Assembly: GCF_037975245.1 (NCBI RefSeq)
Contig: NC_092569.1
Span: 2,211,501-2,275,500 of the forward strand
Origin: Apostichopus japonicus
Lineage: Eukaryota > Echinodermata > Holothuroidea > Aspidochirotida > Stichopodidae
Length of the DNA: 64,000 bases
Reading direction: 5' to 3'
The position numbers and the translations under genes were made by a program. The notes below the pieces were generated by a model that was not told where the DNA came from, searched no databases, and saw nothing but the letters and a program-made list of their open reading frames with translations. Numbering within the stretch: position 1 is the first letter of the stretch; every line of letters begins with the position of its first letter. Shown here piece by piece: positions 47,479-59,065 of the stretch.

Positions 47479-47720
47479 ATGTATGTATGTATATGTGATC
47501 TTCCCGCAAGCAGGAACTCGCGAAAGAAGCCATGGAGGCTTATAGACTCGCAAGCTGACCGAAGCCAATCTCTCGGCACACATCCATTTAACGTCCATGT
47601 CGGGAAGTTGTTATTGAACAACACCCTTGCCAGACGACACACATTGCTGTCGGCGGGGAATCGAACCGGGGATCTCATGACTGGGAGACGCCGGCGTAAC
47701 CACTAGACTATACACTCCGC
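47479..47720 (-). mobile_element. tRNA-derived SINE, copy 2
   Basis: On the minus strand: TAGTCTAGTGGTTACG (A box), GATCCCCGGTTCGATTCC (B box), then the same body blocks as 256-499 and the (CATA)n tail. The B box is intact and the sequence is closer to a tRNA than copy 1, so this copy is probably younger. TAAATG on both sides may be a short target duplication. Confidence 0.82.
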
Positions 47721-48830
47721 CTAAATGGATTTGTCTGCTCGCACAGGCCTTAAAAGAATTGCGATTCGAATCGGCAAGTTCCATAATTAATTTTTTAGTA
47801 CGATTTTAATGTTGATATATTGTTAACTTGCAGTCTTTTTTACATATTTTTCTACAAGTGACTTAACTATCGGTACTTGTTGAAAATATTTATACAAGGA
47901 CCAGATACGCGAAGTACCTGTAAACTGGATTTCTTTATGTATGCTCGTACACCATCAGAAAAACACTGTCTTCGACTCTTTAACTAGCCCATTGAGAAGT
48001 GGGACGAGTTAGAGATTTGTTCATAGACTCCAAGTCCTTTTTAGTTACATTTTTTCTATAAATACCTTAATGTCGAGAACGATAATCAGCTTATAAATCA
48101 TTAAAAGGATTACTAATTAGGCCAAGCTGACTTATATAGCATATGCAGGTTTATTAATTACAACTCCGATGAGCACGACGGTCTGTAGATACATTTCTAC
48201 TGAACATCGCAATCTGCACTGCTTGCCGTTGTCATGGCAATTCGTTATTATTATTATCATCATCATCATCGTCGTCGTCATCATTATTATTATTATTATT
48301 TGCTCTGATCCTAATAGGTCCATCTACAATTTTACGTTACTCTCGCGCATTTTCGGCAAATTTTGCGTCACATGATGCGATCACAAACACAGTTGTATTA
48401 CATGAATTAATTTCTATGATAATTACTTTGCATGAATATATTAAGGAATTATTGTCATTACTTTGTATCAAATATTCATCCGAGTACTAGATATTTTCTC
48501 ACATGTCATTTGACACCGTTTATTCAGTTGAATATAGTAGCATTTGCCTCATTATAGAAATTGACTTAATTTCCGAAGAATAACGTAGGCTCTATTCGTA
48601 AATGTTTCATCACGTCCCATTTAGTACATGCATGAATTTACTCCAAAAAATATTATTTTGAATACTAACTCAACATTCTCCCCCCCCCCCCTTCACGTTC
48701 CTGTATATGTTATCAGGTTTGTTGGCCGCTTTTACATGTATACTCAAACCAAAATGGACGGCTAGGATCTTACAGGATTGCACCATCCCCCTTTGTGAGA
48801 CTAAATTTTAGAGAATAAAAGAGGACGGAA
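47721..48830. other. Intergenic, nothing recognised
   Basis: Contains a trinucleotide ATT/ATC/GTC run at 48247-48300 and a C10 run near 48678. No supported gene. Confidence 0.5.
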
Positions 48831-50274
48831 GAAAATCTTTGTGGCGGTTTATCTTGTAGAGAAGTAATCAGTTGAGTGTACTAAATGTGGAATAAGCAAA
48901 ATCCGTTAATCTCAACAGCTCATTGGTATAACGTGTGACCAAATTAGGAAGACATCATCCATGTAACATACGTAAAATAATGACAATATTTGAATATTTT
49001 CCAGCAATGGTAATTCAAGAGACGCTATAAATAAACTTTCTAAGCAAAGTTGTTTGATGGTAAAACTTGTTTTGAAAGCAAAATTAGTATAGTGCTTAGG
49101 ACGAATTTGATGAGGAACACGATATCTTTTGTACTTTATTAAATCAAAATAATATATATATTTTCGGACAGCTATGAGATTAATTTGATCAAAGATATTA
49201 CCAGTGCTTGATTGGAAGTAAAACAAAAAAAACAAAGTTCTTAAGAAGAACTAGCCTAGCTTTTAAACAGCAGAAATGGCAAATACATGAAATAATTTAA
49301 AAAAAACTTATGAAACATGTTAGTTTCGAATAAAGCATTAATGTATAAAGAAAATAATCTTATCATACGTTTGTCAGTCTATTGGTGCTGTAAACAATAC
49401 TTCTGAAGCGGTAACTTTGAGTATCTGTTTGTGTGCTTGTTCTATTTTCCTTGTATCGTACAGCAGTAGATACTGTTACTAAACGCTCTACCCTACATTA
49501 TAACATAACGCCTCAATTTCACATTAACATTAATCGGAACATTTTTGTTGTTGTTGACGTTACAAGCAACCTTTACCACAGAAATAAGAAGAACGTAATG
49601 ATAAAGACAATCAAATAATTAACATTTAATAGATGTGTGATATACGTGATGAGGTAAGAAATATGACTTTAATTACTAGTAGCATGTACGTATACTAATT
49701 TTGTCAAATACAATATACAAAACAATGAATAAAGGATAAGAGAATAAACATTAACAATTTAATAAAGCCAATGTGATTTCCTTTTTGAAACTTGCTCATA
49801 TCTTAATCAATGAATACGAAATTGCGAATGTATTACAGATCAGGAACCTCTTATATTATTTTAAATATAAAATGTAAAGCATTCAAAGGTTCACGTGATC
49901 AATGGAGATCAAAGTTCAGATTGGGTCTAGTTAGAGCGTAAAAAGTTGTTTCAAACTTTTCGTAAACCGTATATCCAGTAGATTGTTGAGATGTGTACCA
50001 GGGCGTACGATGTAGGCCTACTACCGCCGTGATTTATGACGCAATATAGATCTGAGTCAACGGTTTGAGTTTTAAAAGAAAAACAACATTATTTTGACAT
50101 GATCTTTAACCATTTCTTTTTAAATGACCGAATTCCTCGAAACCAAGAATAGACTACAACTCCATGGATTGCCCCCTTGTTTCCTTTCGGAAATAATATT
50201 CACTTTACCTTAACTATTACTTTAACTATAACTGTTTTAAAATTCATACAGTTGCATACTAATGAATACGTGGC

Positions 50275-50725
50275 TCAATATATATATAAATATTTACTTT
50301 CGTCTGGGGGCTTAACGGGGTTGCTAGAGTCATTTCCGTCGGTTACATTGGCCACGTGACTAGTTTGGCCCTGATTTGCGTTCTTATGCCCTTCTTGTTT
50401 CCCTTCCAAATCTATATATGTATATTCGTGAGGATTTTGATTGGCTTCATCCACGCTCTGATAAGCAACATTGTCAACTTGTCCTTGTGTATTTGGCTCA
50501 TTTCCAGCGATATAAAGTGGATTATACTCTACATTGTCTCCTTGAAGTCGTTCAGAATGTGAAATTTCTGGGGTCTCATTAACGGTCTCGGTCCTCACAT
50601 TTCTGTCACTCAGCTGCGATTCGACATGACTTTCACTTGTGATAACATCATTCTGAGAGTACGCTGCATTATTGAAGGTCGTGTTGCTTGCCACTTTATC
50701 ATCACTTTTTCGTCGTCTGTTATAA
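50275..50725 (-). CDS. Copy A tail exon (cytoplasmic signalling motifs)
   Basis: Last exon of copy A, 150 codons with stop. It begins one base inside the Arg codon that follows the membrane helix and carries the whole tyrosine-rich tail. It ends SKYLYIY, whereas copy B ends SKYYYIEPRIH, so the two stops differ. Upstream acceptor TTTCTCAG. Confidence 0.88.
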
Positions 50726-53700
50726 CTGAGAAAGAGGGAAAAAATAGTAAAATGACGGGTAGTCGAGATAATTCGGCAATCGAGTGATGGAACTATAATT
50801 AAACATTATAGGTCATCATTTACTCAGTTTATATCATTATATTCATCATTAAATCATTGTTCAATCTACTATAATGCACCACGTTTTAAACCTCCACGTA
50901 AAAATGGGTATGGCACATTGAGTACCACTCCAAGCTACGTTACATCATGTGAAGTTTACATTTGTTATTCTCAAAATATACTCTCAGTTACTGTCAGGAA
51001 GTTTTAAAATGAAATTCCTCACATGGTTAGATAAAACTTTATCAGTCAAAAGACGGCTTGATCAAAATAAGTGAGTTTTAACAAGAAAGTTCGGTATCTA
51101 ATAAAGTATTGCAATATAGTATAATTTCTTTGTCTAGTATATGTTGGACTTGATAAACTCGGTATCATCTTGTTTGTGCAGTTTTCGTTAATAGTTACCA
51201 AACTTTTGTGTAGTTCAAGAACTTCATTTTCAATCTAATGTCATCTCTAAGATCCGTAATACATAATTCCCTTAGGTGAATCAATCGGACAGAAATGTAT
51301 CATCAAGTGATTATATAGATTAATTCATAACTTGTTCGTTTATCTACAAAATGGCAGACTAAGGTGTTTTCATTTCAGCCTTGCCCACCTTTAGCACAAA
51401 GTGCAATTCTATGTATGGGGAGGACGGTAAAACCTGAACTTTATAAATTTGACGGTAAAACCTGAACCTGATTAATTTGACAGTAAAACCAGAACTTGAT
51501 AAATTTCATAATGTCATATCAATTATGCTGAGCAAAGTGTTTTGTTCTTCTGTTCCTTTTAAACTAAAAATGCCGCATCATATCCCGACCTGCACAAAAA
51601 GACGTTTACGTACGTACCGTATGAAGTATGCAACACTCAATGCTACTACAAGGATCATGATGAGTAAAACCAAAATGGCCACGAGAACTTTTAAGGATGT
51701 CGAAAGTTTAGGAGCATTCGTCGTCGGAGATGGCGTATTGGAAACCAAAGGATCTGATTCTGTAGACAAATCGAGAAAAATCCAAGTGTCAAGTAGTCTA
51801 CAACAAATAAAATTAATTTCGTGCCTAACGTCATTCTGGGCTTTAAGGTTTTCTTTTGTTACTGAGTCATACCAATAAAATTGCCAGTGTGCATACAAAA
51901 TATGGGAAGTATAACAAAGAAAATATATGATATTTACCATAACTAAAGGATTTTGAAGACGTAGCAGCATTCGTCGTCGATAATGGCGCATTGGGAACCA
52001 AAGGATCTGATTCTGTACACAAATCATGAAAAATATAATCTCTAAGAAATAATTTTGCAAGTGAACTAGACGTACAGCTGTCGTTGTGAAAGCAGCCCTT
52101 GTGTCGTTCAGGAGGCTCTCAGTGTACGTTGGTTCAGCTGTAAGTCTACATCTGGATCTTCAAAAATATAGAAAACGTGGTCACGACGGTTGAGTTGAGT
52201 CCGATCTCGTTCAGTAGTCGTAGCAGCCTGCGACCGGTCTTAGTCGTGAACAGCGAAGTACAGACAGACAGTCGTGAAAACAGACGTAAACTTTGAAAGG
52301 CATATAAAGACCATCAAAAAGAATGATGTGTTTCAAGTCTGAAAATCTCCAAATATTTGAGTGCCAGGCCACCATTAAAATATACTAAATCCCTGGAATG
52401 CTCTTTTAAGGGAATGATGATGACGTCGGCTCCCCGTGTGCGGGTCTAAATGTTAATATTAGTCCATTGATTTAGAACTACTAATAACTTAACCCATACA
52501 TCAAGGGCGGCGGAACCGGTGGGCACAGGGGGCACGTGCCCCCACTTTTACTCTGGTAAAAAATGTGCCCCCTTTCTACATAAAATTTGAGGTGTCTCAA
52601 GTTAGCAAGAGTCCAGGGAACCAGAATGAACAATCGGGAAGGGCCGTTTCCGGCCATCTGAGGGGTTCGTAAAACCAAAAATTTTCTTGTACGCTCCGCG
52701 CCAACCGATGTTGGCGCTCGGCTCAGATAGTCGTGCATACAACTTTGCAATTCCTGGCTACGCCCCTGACTTTAATGACCTTCTGTGGGTCAAACTCAAA
52801 GCTATTTCGAATGGAAATTATTTGTTAAGATATTAACAAGAAATAGACTCTAATTCGGAAGATTCCTACATTAGCAACTAGCATAATTTCACCTCATTTT
52901 GTCTAAAAGAAAACTTGTTCCTTGTTTCCCAATTTGCACATTGGATATTGCAGTGCTAGTATGCATATTTTCCTAGAGGGGGGAGGGGCGTTGATGGAGT
53001 GATGTGTATACGCAAATAAGATAATACAATAAGAGTTAAAAAGGGTACTTAATATAAGGCTGCATCAGTCCAATCGAATTTCTGCAAAGTGCCCTTTGAT
53101 GTCGGTGCCCCCCCCCCCCCGCCCCATATTAAAAGTGCTTCCGCCGCCCTTGCCATACATTCATATGAACAACAGACACCCAGTATTTATGTGTCCTTGA
53201 CCAATGCATGTAAACATTATGTTCTCCCAATGAGTTCTGGTTTGCAATCTGAGGAACTGACCTATTGGTCTGTGTAATAGACTAAATATAGTTCAGTCGC
53301 TTCGGTCATCTAAATGGTCATTTCTCATCCAAACTTGCTCATATAAAAGTATTTTAGCAGTGTCAATTAGTCTGCAACAAATTTAAATTAATTTCGTATC
53401 TAACTTTATCCTGTGCTTTAAGCTTTTCTGTTATTTGTTACTGAATCATAACAATAAAATTGTAAAATGTGTAAAAAAGAAAATAAATGATTTTTACCAA
53501 GACTAAACTTCACTTCAAAACCAAAACGTTGTCGGTCACGACCCCATTCATTGCCCTTTGCCAAACGAACTCTTAAATCACATCCCGGCGATGCTCTCCA
53601 CGATATCAGACTGTTACAGTTTCCTGAACAAGAACACATTTTCTCCATTACCTCCGCATTGTTCATATTGCCACAAACCTGTGAAAAGTTCAAACAGAAA

Positions 53701-56700
53701 CTGTTTTGACTAATCATAAATAGTAACATTTAATGGTAAATTGGGCACTTTCATTCTAAAGTGATGAATAATATTATATATTATACATGAATTATTAATG
53801 GACGGTCTCTTTGATAATAGCTTCATCAGTTCTCATTCCTTTTCCATATCACTAAAATTCACGAAAATCTTGAAAAGGATTAATGAAAACATGAACCCCT
53901 CCCATATCCACTTGGATCCTCAAGGGAGTTGTAAAACAGGTTTGAACCTAAATTTTATGTACCAGGATATTTTACTCGGTATACGCTGAAGAAAGTTGAA
54001 TGGATGTTATACTTACCCTTGCTTATACAGGTTCTAAATTATTACCATTGTCGGTGGTATACACGTCTGGATTTAAGGCTGCTTGATACGTAAAATTACG
54101 TAAACCATGGGCTTTCATGGACTTCCATGCTCAATAGATTGGCCTCCCAATATGTCTTACACCCAATCGTAAACAAGGTGTCAAACTATTCGTGTAAACT
54201 GAGCAAAGTATTAAATCGTTGCATAACATGATGGTATTGCAAAAATTGAAAACTACACGCAACACTCTTTTCACTTTTTAAAATTTGATCTATATCTTCA
54301 GTTTATTTGGAAATGCGTGTCAGATGCTTTTTCTTCAATAATGTTCTTTTGAGATTTATGTATCATGTAATGTTACTTCTTCAAGTATGACGAAATGATT
54401 AATGGTAAGTGTACCTGAATAGCGGCACAAAACGACACAGAATTATAGCATTCATGTAATTAACGTTAATTAAACTTTGCATTGAGCCTTATAATCACAA
54501 GATGCAAATTATACTTGAAAGCGTTCTATGAAGAGTGGATATGTGCGCATTTTGATGATGATCATGATGATTATTATGATTATGATGATGATGATGATGA
54601 TTATGATTATGATGATGATTATGATTATGATGATGACGGTGACGATGACGATGATTGTAATAGGCACTAGCTATGAACCAGAATTGACCCAGCATATAGC
54701 GAATGAGGAGGTAAACCTATAGGAGGGTATAGAAATAATATTGCGGGTAAGCGTACAACTTACTTCGGTTATTCTTAATGTATCGTTACACATTCCGCTA
54801 GATATCTCACTCAATGACAAGTTTGTTATGCTGATAAGAATGTCACCATTTGAGTTTTGCGGAAGCTCAAGTATCCAGCAGTAATTGCGTCCTGTGTTTG
54901 GTTGATAATATGCGCTGGGTGGTGTGATGCTGATTATAACAGCACCATGTAACGATTTCACCATGCAGACTAAGGAAAGAAGAATGGAAATTAAACAAGT
55001 TGATAAACAGTGATATGTACCAAAATGAATCATTACATTTTATGAAAATATTAAAAAATCAGGAAATCTTAACAGTGAACAGGAAACGAATGACAAGTGC
55101 AAAAACTTGTAAGATTGTACGACTTTATCGAAACTTCACGCAGATTTAGCAGACAATGCCATCAATAATATGAGTAATAATCTCTTATAGGGAAACGAAT
55201 TTTCCAATATTGTTCAACTGTAATTTAGAAAGGAAAATCTTCTGATATTGACGAATTCTTTTATCAAGAAATTCCTACCTGTGCGTCAGATCATGCACGA
55301 GTTGTTAAAAAAGAAAGAAAATTGAAATAATACACGGTCAACCGGCTGCCCAACTATTTAGGGTTCATTGTGTTTATTCGTTGACAAAGCAATATGTCTC
55401 CAACGCTGTCTGAAGTATAAGTGCTGGAAGCTATAAAAAAAGGAGTGGAAGGGGGAGGGGGGGGGGGCAAGTGGGCAAAAGCTGTCGGGTGAAGGTAAAT
55501 TTTGTAACTGATCTGCACAAATTTTATGTCTAACTTCCGACCATCTTATCTCAGCCTAAATTTCAGTGGCGTAGGAAGGTACTTTTGAGTGGGGGGCTGA
55601 AGACTGATGGCCGGCATGGGGGAGGGTCTAAGGGGAGGGGGTGTCCCCCTCCCCTTTGGATTTTTTGTGCATTTCCAGGTGGCCTCAGATGCAATTTGGT
55701 GCAATATAGCACACTTCAACACCCACTCCATTTTGTAAAGAATTTTGCATTTTCACCTGGCCTTAGATGCAATTTGGTGCTTCAAATGAGATTTTTTTCT
55801 CATTTGGAAATGAAAAAGGGGTTTTCTGACTTGCGGAGCGGGGGGGGGGTGGGGGCGGAACGATACTTCCGCCCCCATATTTTTCACTTGGGGGCTGGCG
55901 CCCCCCAGCCCCCCGGTTCCTTGCTAAATTTAATGATGTTTCTACAGATTTTCGACTTGTGTTTGTCTTTTACTTCAAAATTTCCACTTTTAATTGAAGT
56001 TTGAACTGTTTTAGCTTCAAATTTTTACCTGGTAATATCGATTTTTTGGGGGGTAATTTGTTTCTCAACATTTTGCGTTTTTCGAATTATTAAAATGTTT
56101 GTTTAATATTTCTTCCATGAAAAGTTTGACGCTATCGCAGGTATTCTCAAACTGTCGATATTTTTTTCTAAAAAATGCGACTATGATATTTTGAAATATC
56201 TACTCGTTCTGTAAAGGCGACGTTTATATCGCAAGTTAGATTCTTTTCGTCAAGGTTTTGGCCTCTCATCTTAAACTGTCGCATGCTTTATTTTGAAAGT
56301 TCCACATGATCCTCTACTATTCCGATAGCAAAATTTCGACGTATTCCTTCAAATGCGACTTTTATCTCAACGACCAATTTATAATGATTTATCTAATTAT
56401 GGACTTTTCCCGAAATTAAGAATTAGAGCGGTAAGCTTGAGCATCATTAGTTACAAAAGTGTGTGTGTGGAGGGATGGGGAGGGGGGGGGGGGGGAGGTT
56501 GGTAGGGTGGAAAACAATCCGTAATTTCAAAGTGTTTGTTAAGTAGGCATGTACCTTCTAACTGCTGAACTGTCAATAACATTCAGCAAATGATATAACC
56601 ACATGCACTTCTTCTTGTAACCATGTGTCGGTAAATGTATTGAATAGGAATGAAGAAAGCTATAAATATGCCTATATATATGCCTATATATGCCTATATA

Positions 56701-56702
56701 TG

Positions 56703-56744
<42 letters not shown>

Positions 56745-57511
56745 AATGCATACAGCAAAACATGAATGTATGATTGTGAGTTTATTTATCATATAATCTA
56801 ACTGTTAGCATATTTCAACATAACTGTGATGAACAATGCGCTTGTTTAACTTTCTTATCAGTTATTTTACATAAAATGTCATAGTTCCATTCTTGTCCAA
56901 GGAGTATTGGTATTTTCTCAATGAATTCCCCTCATGGGTGACTTTAATTCTGATATTTGGTTTTTAGCCTAATTCTGTGGTGACCTACGATTTTTGCCAG
57001 ACAAACCTCGATTCACATTTATGTCAAAGTAAGAGCGGTCTTTATGTTGGACATTACTGTGGGGCGTCGTGCTGAACTGAGAACGTCTTCAAAACATGTT
57101 GGTTATGGGAAGATGTCTTATGTAATTACTTTAGCTGATATAGGTTTGGGATTGATTGGATGCTGAAGTAAATAGAAGTACATTTGTGCAACACTTGGGT
57201 TGATAGAGGCAATTATAGAAGATTTTAAGCATTTAAAGAGCAGCGAATGAATTTATTTTACTGCCGGCTAGAATATATGTTCCGACAAATAATTGGCTCT
57301 TATTGCTAAAAGATCGAATGGTCATCGCACAGGGAATTGTAGGTATAACGAATAGTGAATGTATGTTTTTTGTTACAATTCTAAGTACACATGTACCTTA
57401 AAGAGTCAACATAATACGTGATGAAACCTTACCATCTTCGTCAGTTACTGCTTGCAACACAAATCCGACTTGAAGTATAAAAATTATCCACAATATCTTT
57501 GAAGTAACCAT
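50275..57511 (-). CDS. Copy A: CUB-domain type I membrane receptor with ITIM-like tail
   Basis: Six exons on the minus strand, 57433-57511, 54764-54969, 53498-53678, 51938-52012, 51618-51759 and 50275-50725, with GT/AG sites and consistent phases, encode 377 residues. Residues 1-20: signal peptide (MVTSKILWIIFILQVG). 27-155: CUB-like domain with NYCWILELP, CNDTLRI and the closing GFEVKFSL, and eight cysteines (28, 57, 87, 97, 110, 112, 116, 128). 156-204: Ser/Thr/Pro stalk from two related exons that both start ESDPLV. 205-227: transmembrane helix without charged residues, then RYNRRRK as stop-transfer. 229-377: tail with ten tyrosines: VEYNPL (Tyr295) and VAYQSV (Tyr316) fit the ITIM pattern, NPLY (296-299) fits a PTB/endocytic motif, YIDL starts at Tyr331. 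Phosphotyrosine signalling at the plasma membrane is inferred. I do not recognise a named family. Confidence 0.85.
52502..53152. mobile_element. hAT-like element, family 4, inserted in copy A
   Basis: Ends CAAGGGCGGCGGAACC ... GCTTCCGCCGCCCTTG; 8-bp duplication CCATACAT (52494-52501 and 53153-53160). Copy B has the uninterrupted site (ACCCATACATTCATAT near 62980). It contains the core module in reverse (52620-52735) and an inner end like that of family 2 (CCTGGCTACGCCCCTG at about 52754-52769), so it may be composite. Confidence 0.9.
54015..54128 (-). other. Conserved 31-codon frame inside the copy A CUB intron
   Basis: Minus strand, ATG to TAA: starts MKAHGLRNFTYQ and ends ALNPDVYTTDNGNNLEPV. 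Copy B has the same frame at about 63788-63902, with ALNPDVYTTDNGNN kept. It is followed at once by AAGGGTAAGT, a good 5' splice site. It may be an alternative tail exon or just well-preserved duplicate DNA. Confidence 0.3.
54550..54660. repeat. (GAT/TAT) trinucleotide microsatellite
   Basis: Runs of GATGATGAT and ATTATGATT in the copy A intron; Asp-rich or His-rich frames over it are artefacts. Confidence 0.95.
55564..55923 (+). mobile_element. hAT-like MITE, family 3
   Basis: Starts CAGTGGCGTAGGAAGG. The 8-bp duplication CTAAATTT is perfect (55556-55563 and 55924-55931). The right end reads GGTTCCTTG where the copy at 58677 has GGTTCCTACGCCCTTG, so 7 bases of the right inverted repeat have been lost after insertion. 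Interior contains G/C homopolymer runs and ATGCAATTTGGTGC twice. Confidence 0.9.
56662..56742. repeat. (TATATGCC)n then (TA)n microsatellite
   Basis: Four TATATGCC-type units followed by a TA run. Confidence 0.95.
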
Positions 57512-58640
57512 GCTACCGCAGTATAAGAAATTTTCAAATATATTCGTCAAAATAAACTACAAGACTTCAATAAAACTCAGCAGTTGATACGTGCGATAAC
57601 GGGAACAGTTGTGTTACACTTATGACTTATGAAACAGGCACTTAATCTGTTGTACAGCTGTTGGAGTGGAACACGGCAGCAAGTTCGGGCATACAAGGTT
57701 AACTTATATTTGTCCAAACAACAATACAATACTGCAATTAACTTTGAAAAGGGATTGTATAAACCCATTTTTGCGTAACCTGTTTTTATATTTTGCCTGG
57801 TTTTTATTTAAAAGGAAGTAAAGACGACTAGAATTTAACGTGTGTTTCCCTATAGGGAAGACCTACGAGTATTTATAGAAAGCTTGACATGGGGATCAGT
57901 ATTGTTTGTTCAATAATTATTATCTGAAAATGATAGAAACGAAAATAAGGATGAATTTTATAAATTCGAATTGATCATGACATAAGCCCCGTACTGGACA
58001 TAACCTAAATCCATATTTCAGTGTACACTCGTGAAGGAACAAATTATTTGCTGACGGGATGTAGGGAAATGACGTTTCATTTATATTTGCTTATTCTAAT
58101 TTTAATAAGTGATGTATAGCAATGTCTTTAATACCAACATAAAAGAGATTTGCGACACGTAATGTTATATCCTATTTGTATATTACAACTTGTATTGACA
58201 GTATATATGTGTGACGTGAACTAAATATTCCAGATATCATGTAGGTTCTTCTCCAGTACTTACAGTATAAGTGAACAAACAAACATACCTTAAACAGAGT
58301 TACAGACACTGTCGACGTGCCTCAAGTCATATTGTTTGTCGGACAAAAAAGATAAAATCCCAATTGGTTCCGCATTTTGTGCTTTGGCATCGTAAGATCA
58401 GTTTTAATACATTTGTTTCGTTTTTTGGGGGACTAGCATTTGCCGAAGGAAACACCCCACCTCTTTTATGGTAAACTTGAAATCGTCGTTGCTATGATCG
58501 GGAAGATTGAAAAAGTAAGTTACAATGAGTCCATTGCTTTTTTCGAGAGAGCGACAGTGGGTGAACTTTACATGAATAACTGACTATGGGTGATAGATGG
58601 TTTGATGTGGGGTGGGGTGGGTAGATACCAAAGGCTCTTT
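57512..58640. other. Upstream flank of copy A, no supported gene
   Basis: Should hold the copy A promoter (transcription leftwards). I saw no repeat or coding exon. Confidence 0.5.
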
Positions 58641-58676
58641 GTAGGTTTATCTTTTAGAGAAGTTCTCAGTCTAGTG

Positions 58677-59065
58677 CAGTGGCGTAGGAAGGTACTTTTG
58701 AGTGGGGGGGGGGGGGGCCTGAAGACTGATGGCCGGCCTGGGGGAGGGGTCTAAGGTGACGGGGTATCCCCCTCCCCTTTGGAATTTTTTTGCATTTCCA
58801 GGTGGCCTCAGATGCAATTTGGTACAATATAGCACACTTCAACTCCCACTCCATTTTGTAAAGAATTTTGCATTTTCACCTGGCCTTAAATGCAATTTGG
58901 TGCTCCAAATGAGATTTTTTTTCTCATTTGGAAATGAAAAAGGGGTTTTCTGACTTGCGGAGCGGGGGGGGGGGGGGGGGGCGGAATGATACTTCCGCCC
59001 CCCATATTTTTCACTGGGGGGCTGGCGCCCCCCCCCCCCCCAGCCCCCCGGTTCCTACGCCCTTG
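58677..59065 (+). mobile_element. hAT-like MITE, family 3, inserted in copy B
   Basis: Ends CAGTGGCGTAGGAAGG ... GGTTCCTACGCCCTTG with perfect 8-bp duplication GTCTAGTG (58669-58676 and 59066-59073). Copy A at about 48860 has no insertion (CAGTTGAGTGTACT against CAGTCTAGTGTACC). About 90% like 55564-55923 by eye. Confidence 0.92.

Larger units (their letters stand above)
48830..54210. repeat. Segmental duplication, copy A
   Basis: Collinear with 58640-64000. Shared anchors, in order: TGGTAATTCAAG near 49012 and 59190; CAACTCCATGGATTGCCCCC at 50157 and 60548; the receptor tail exon; the TM exon; the block after 62937; the second CUB exon; and ATTACCATTGTCGGTGGTAT near 54040 and 63815. Divergence is modest and includes small insertions and deletions. 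The true end of copy A is unknown because copy B leaves the window. Confidence 0.85.
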
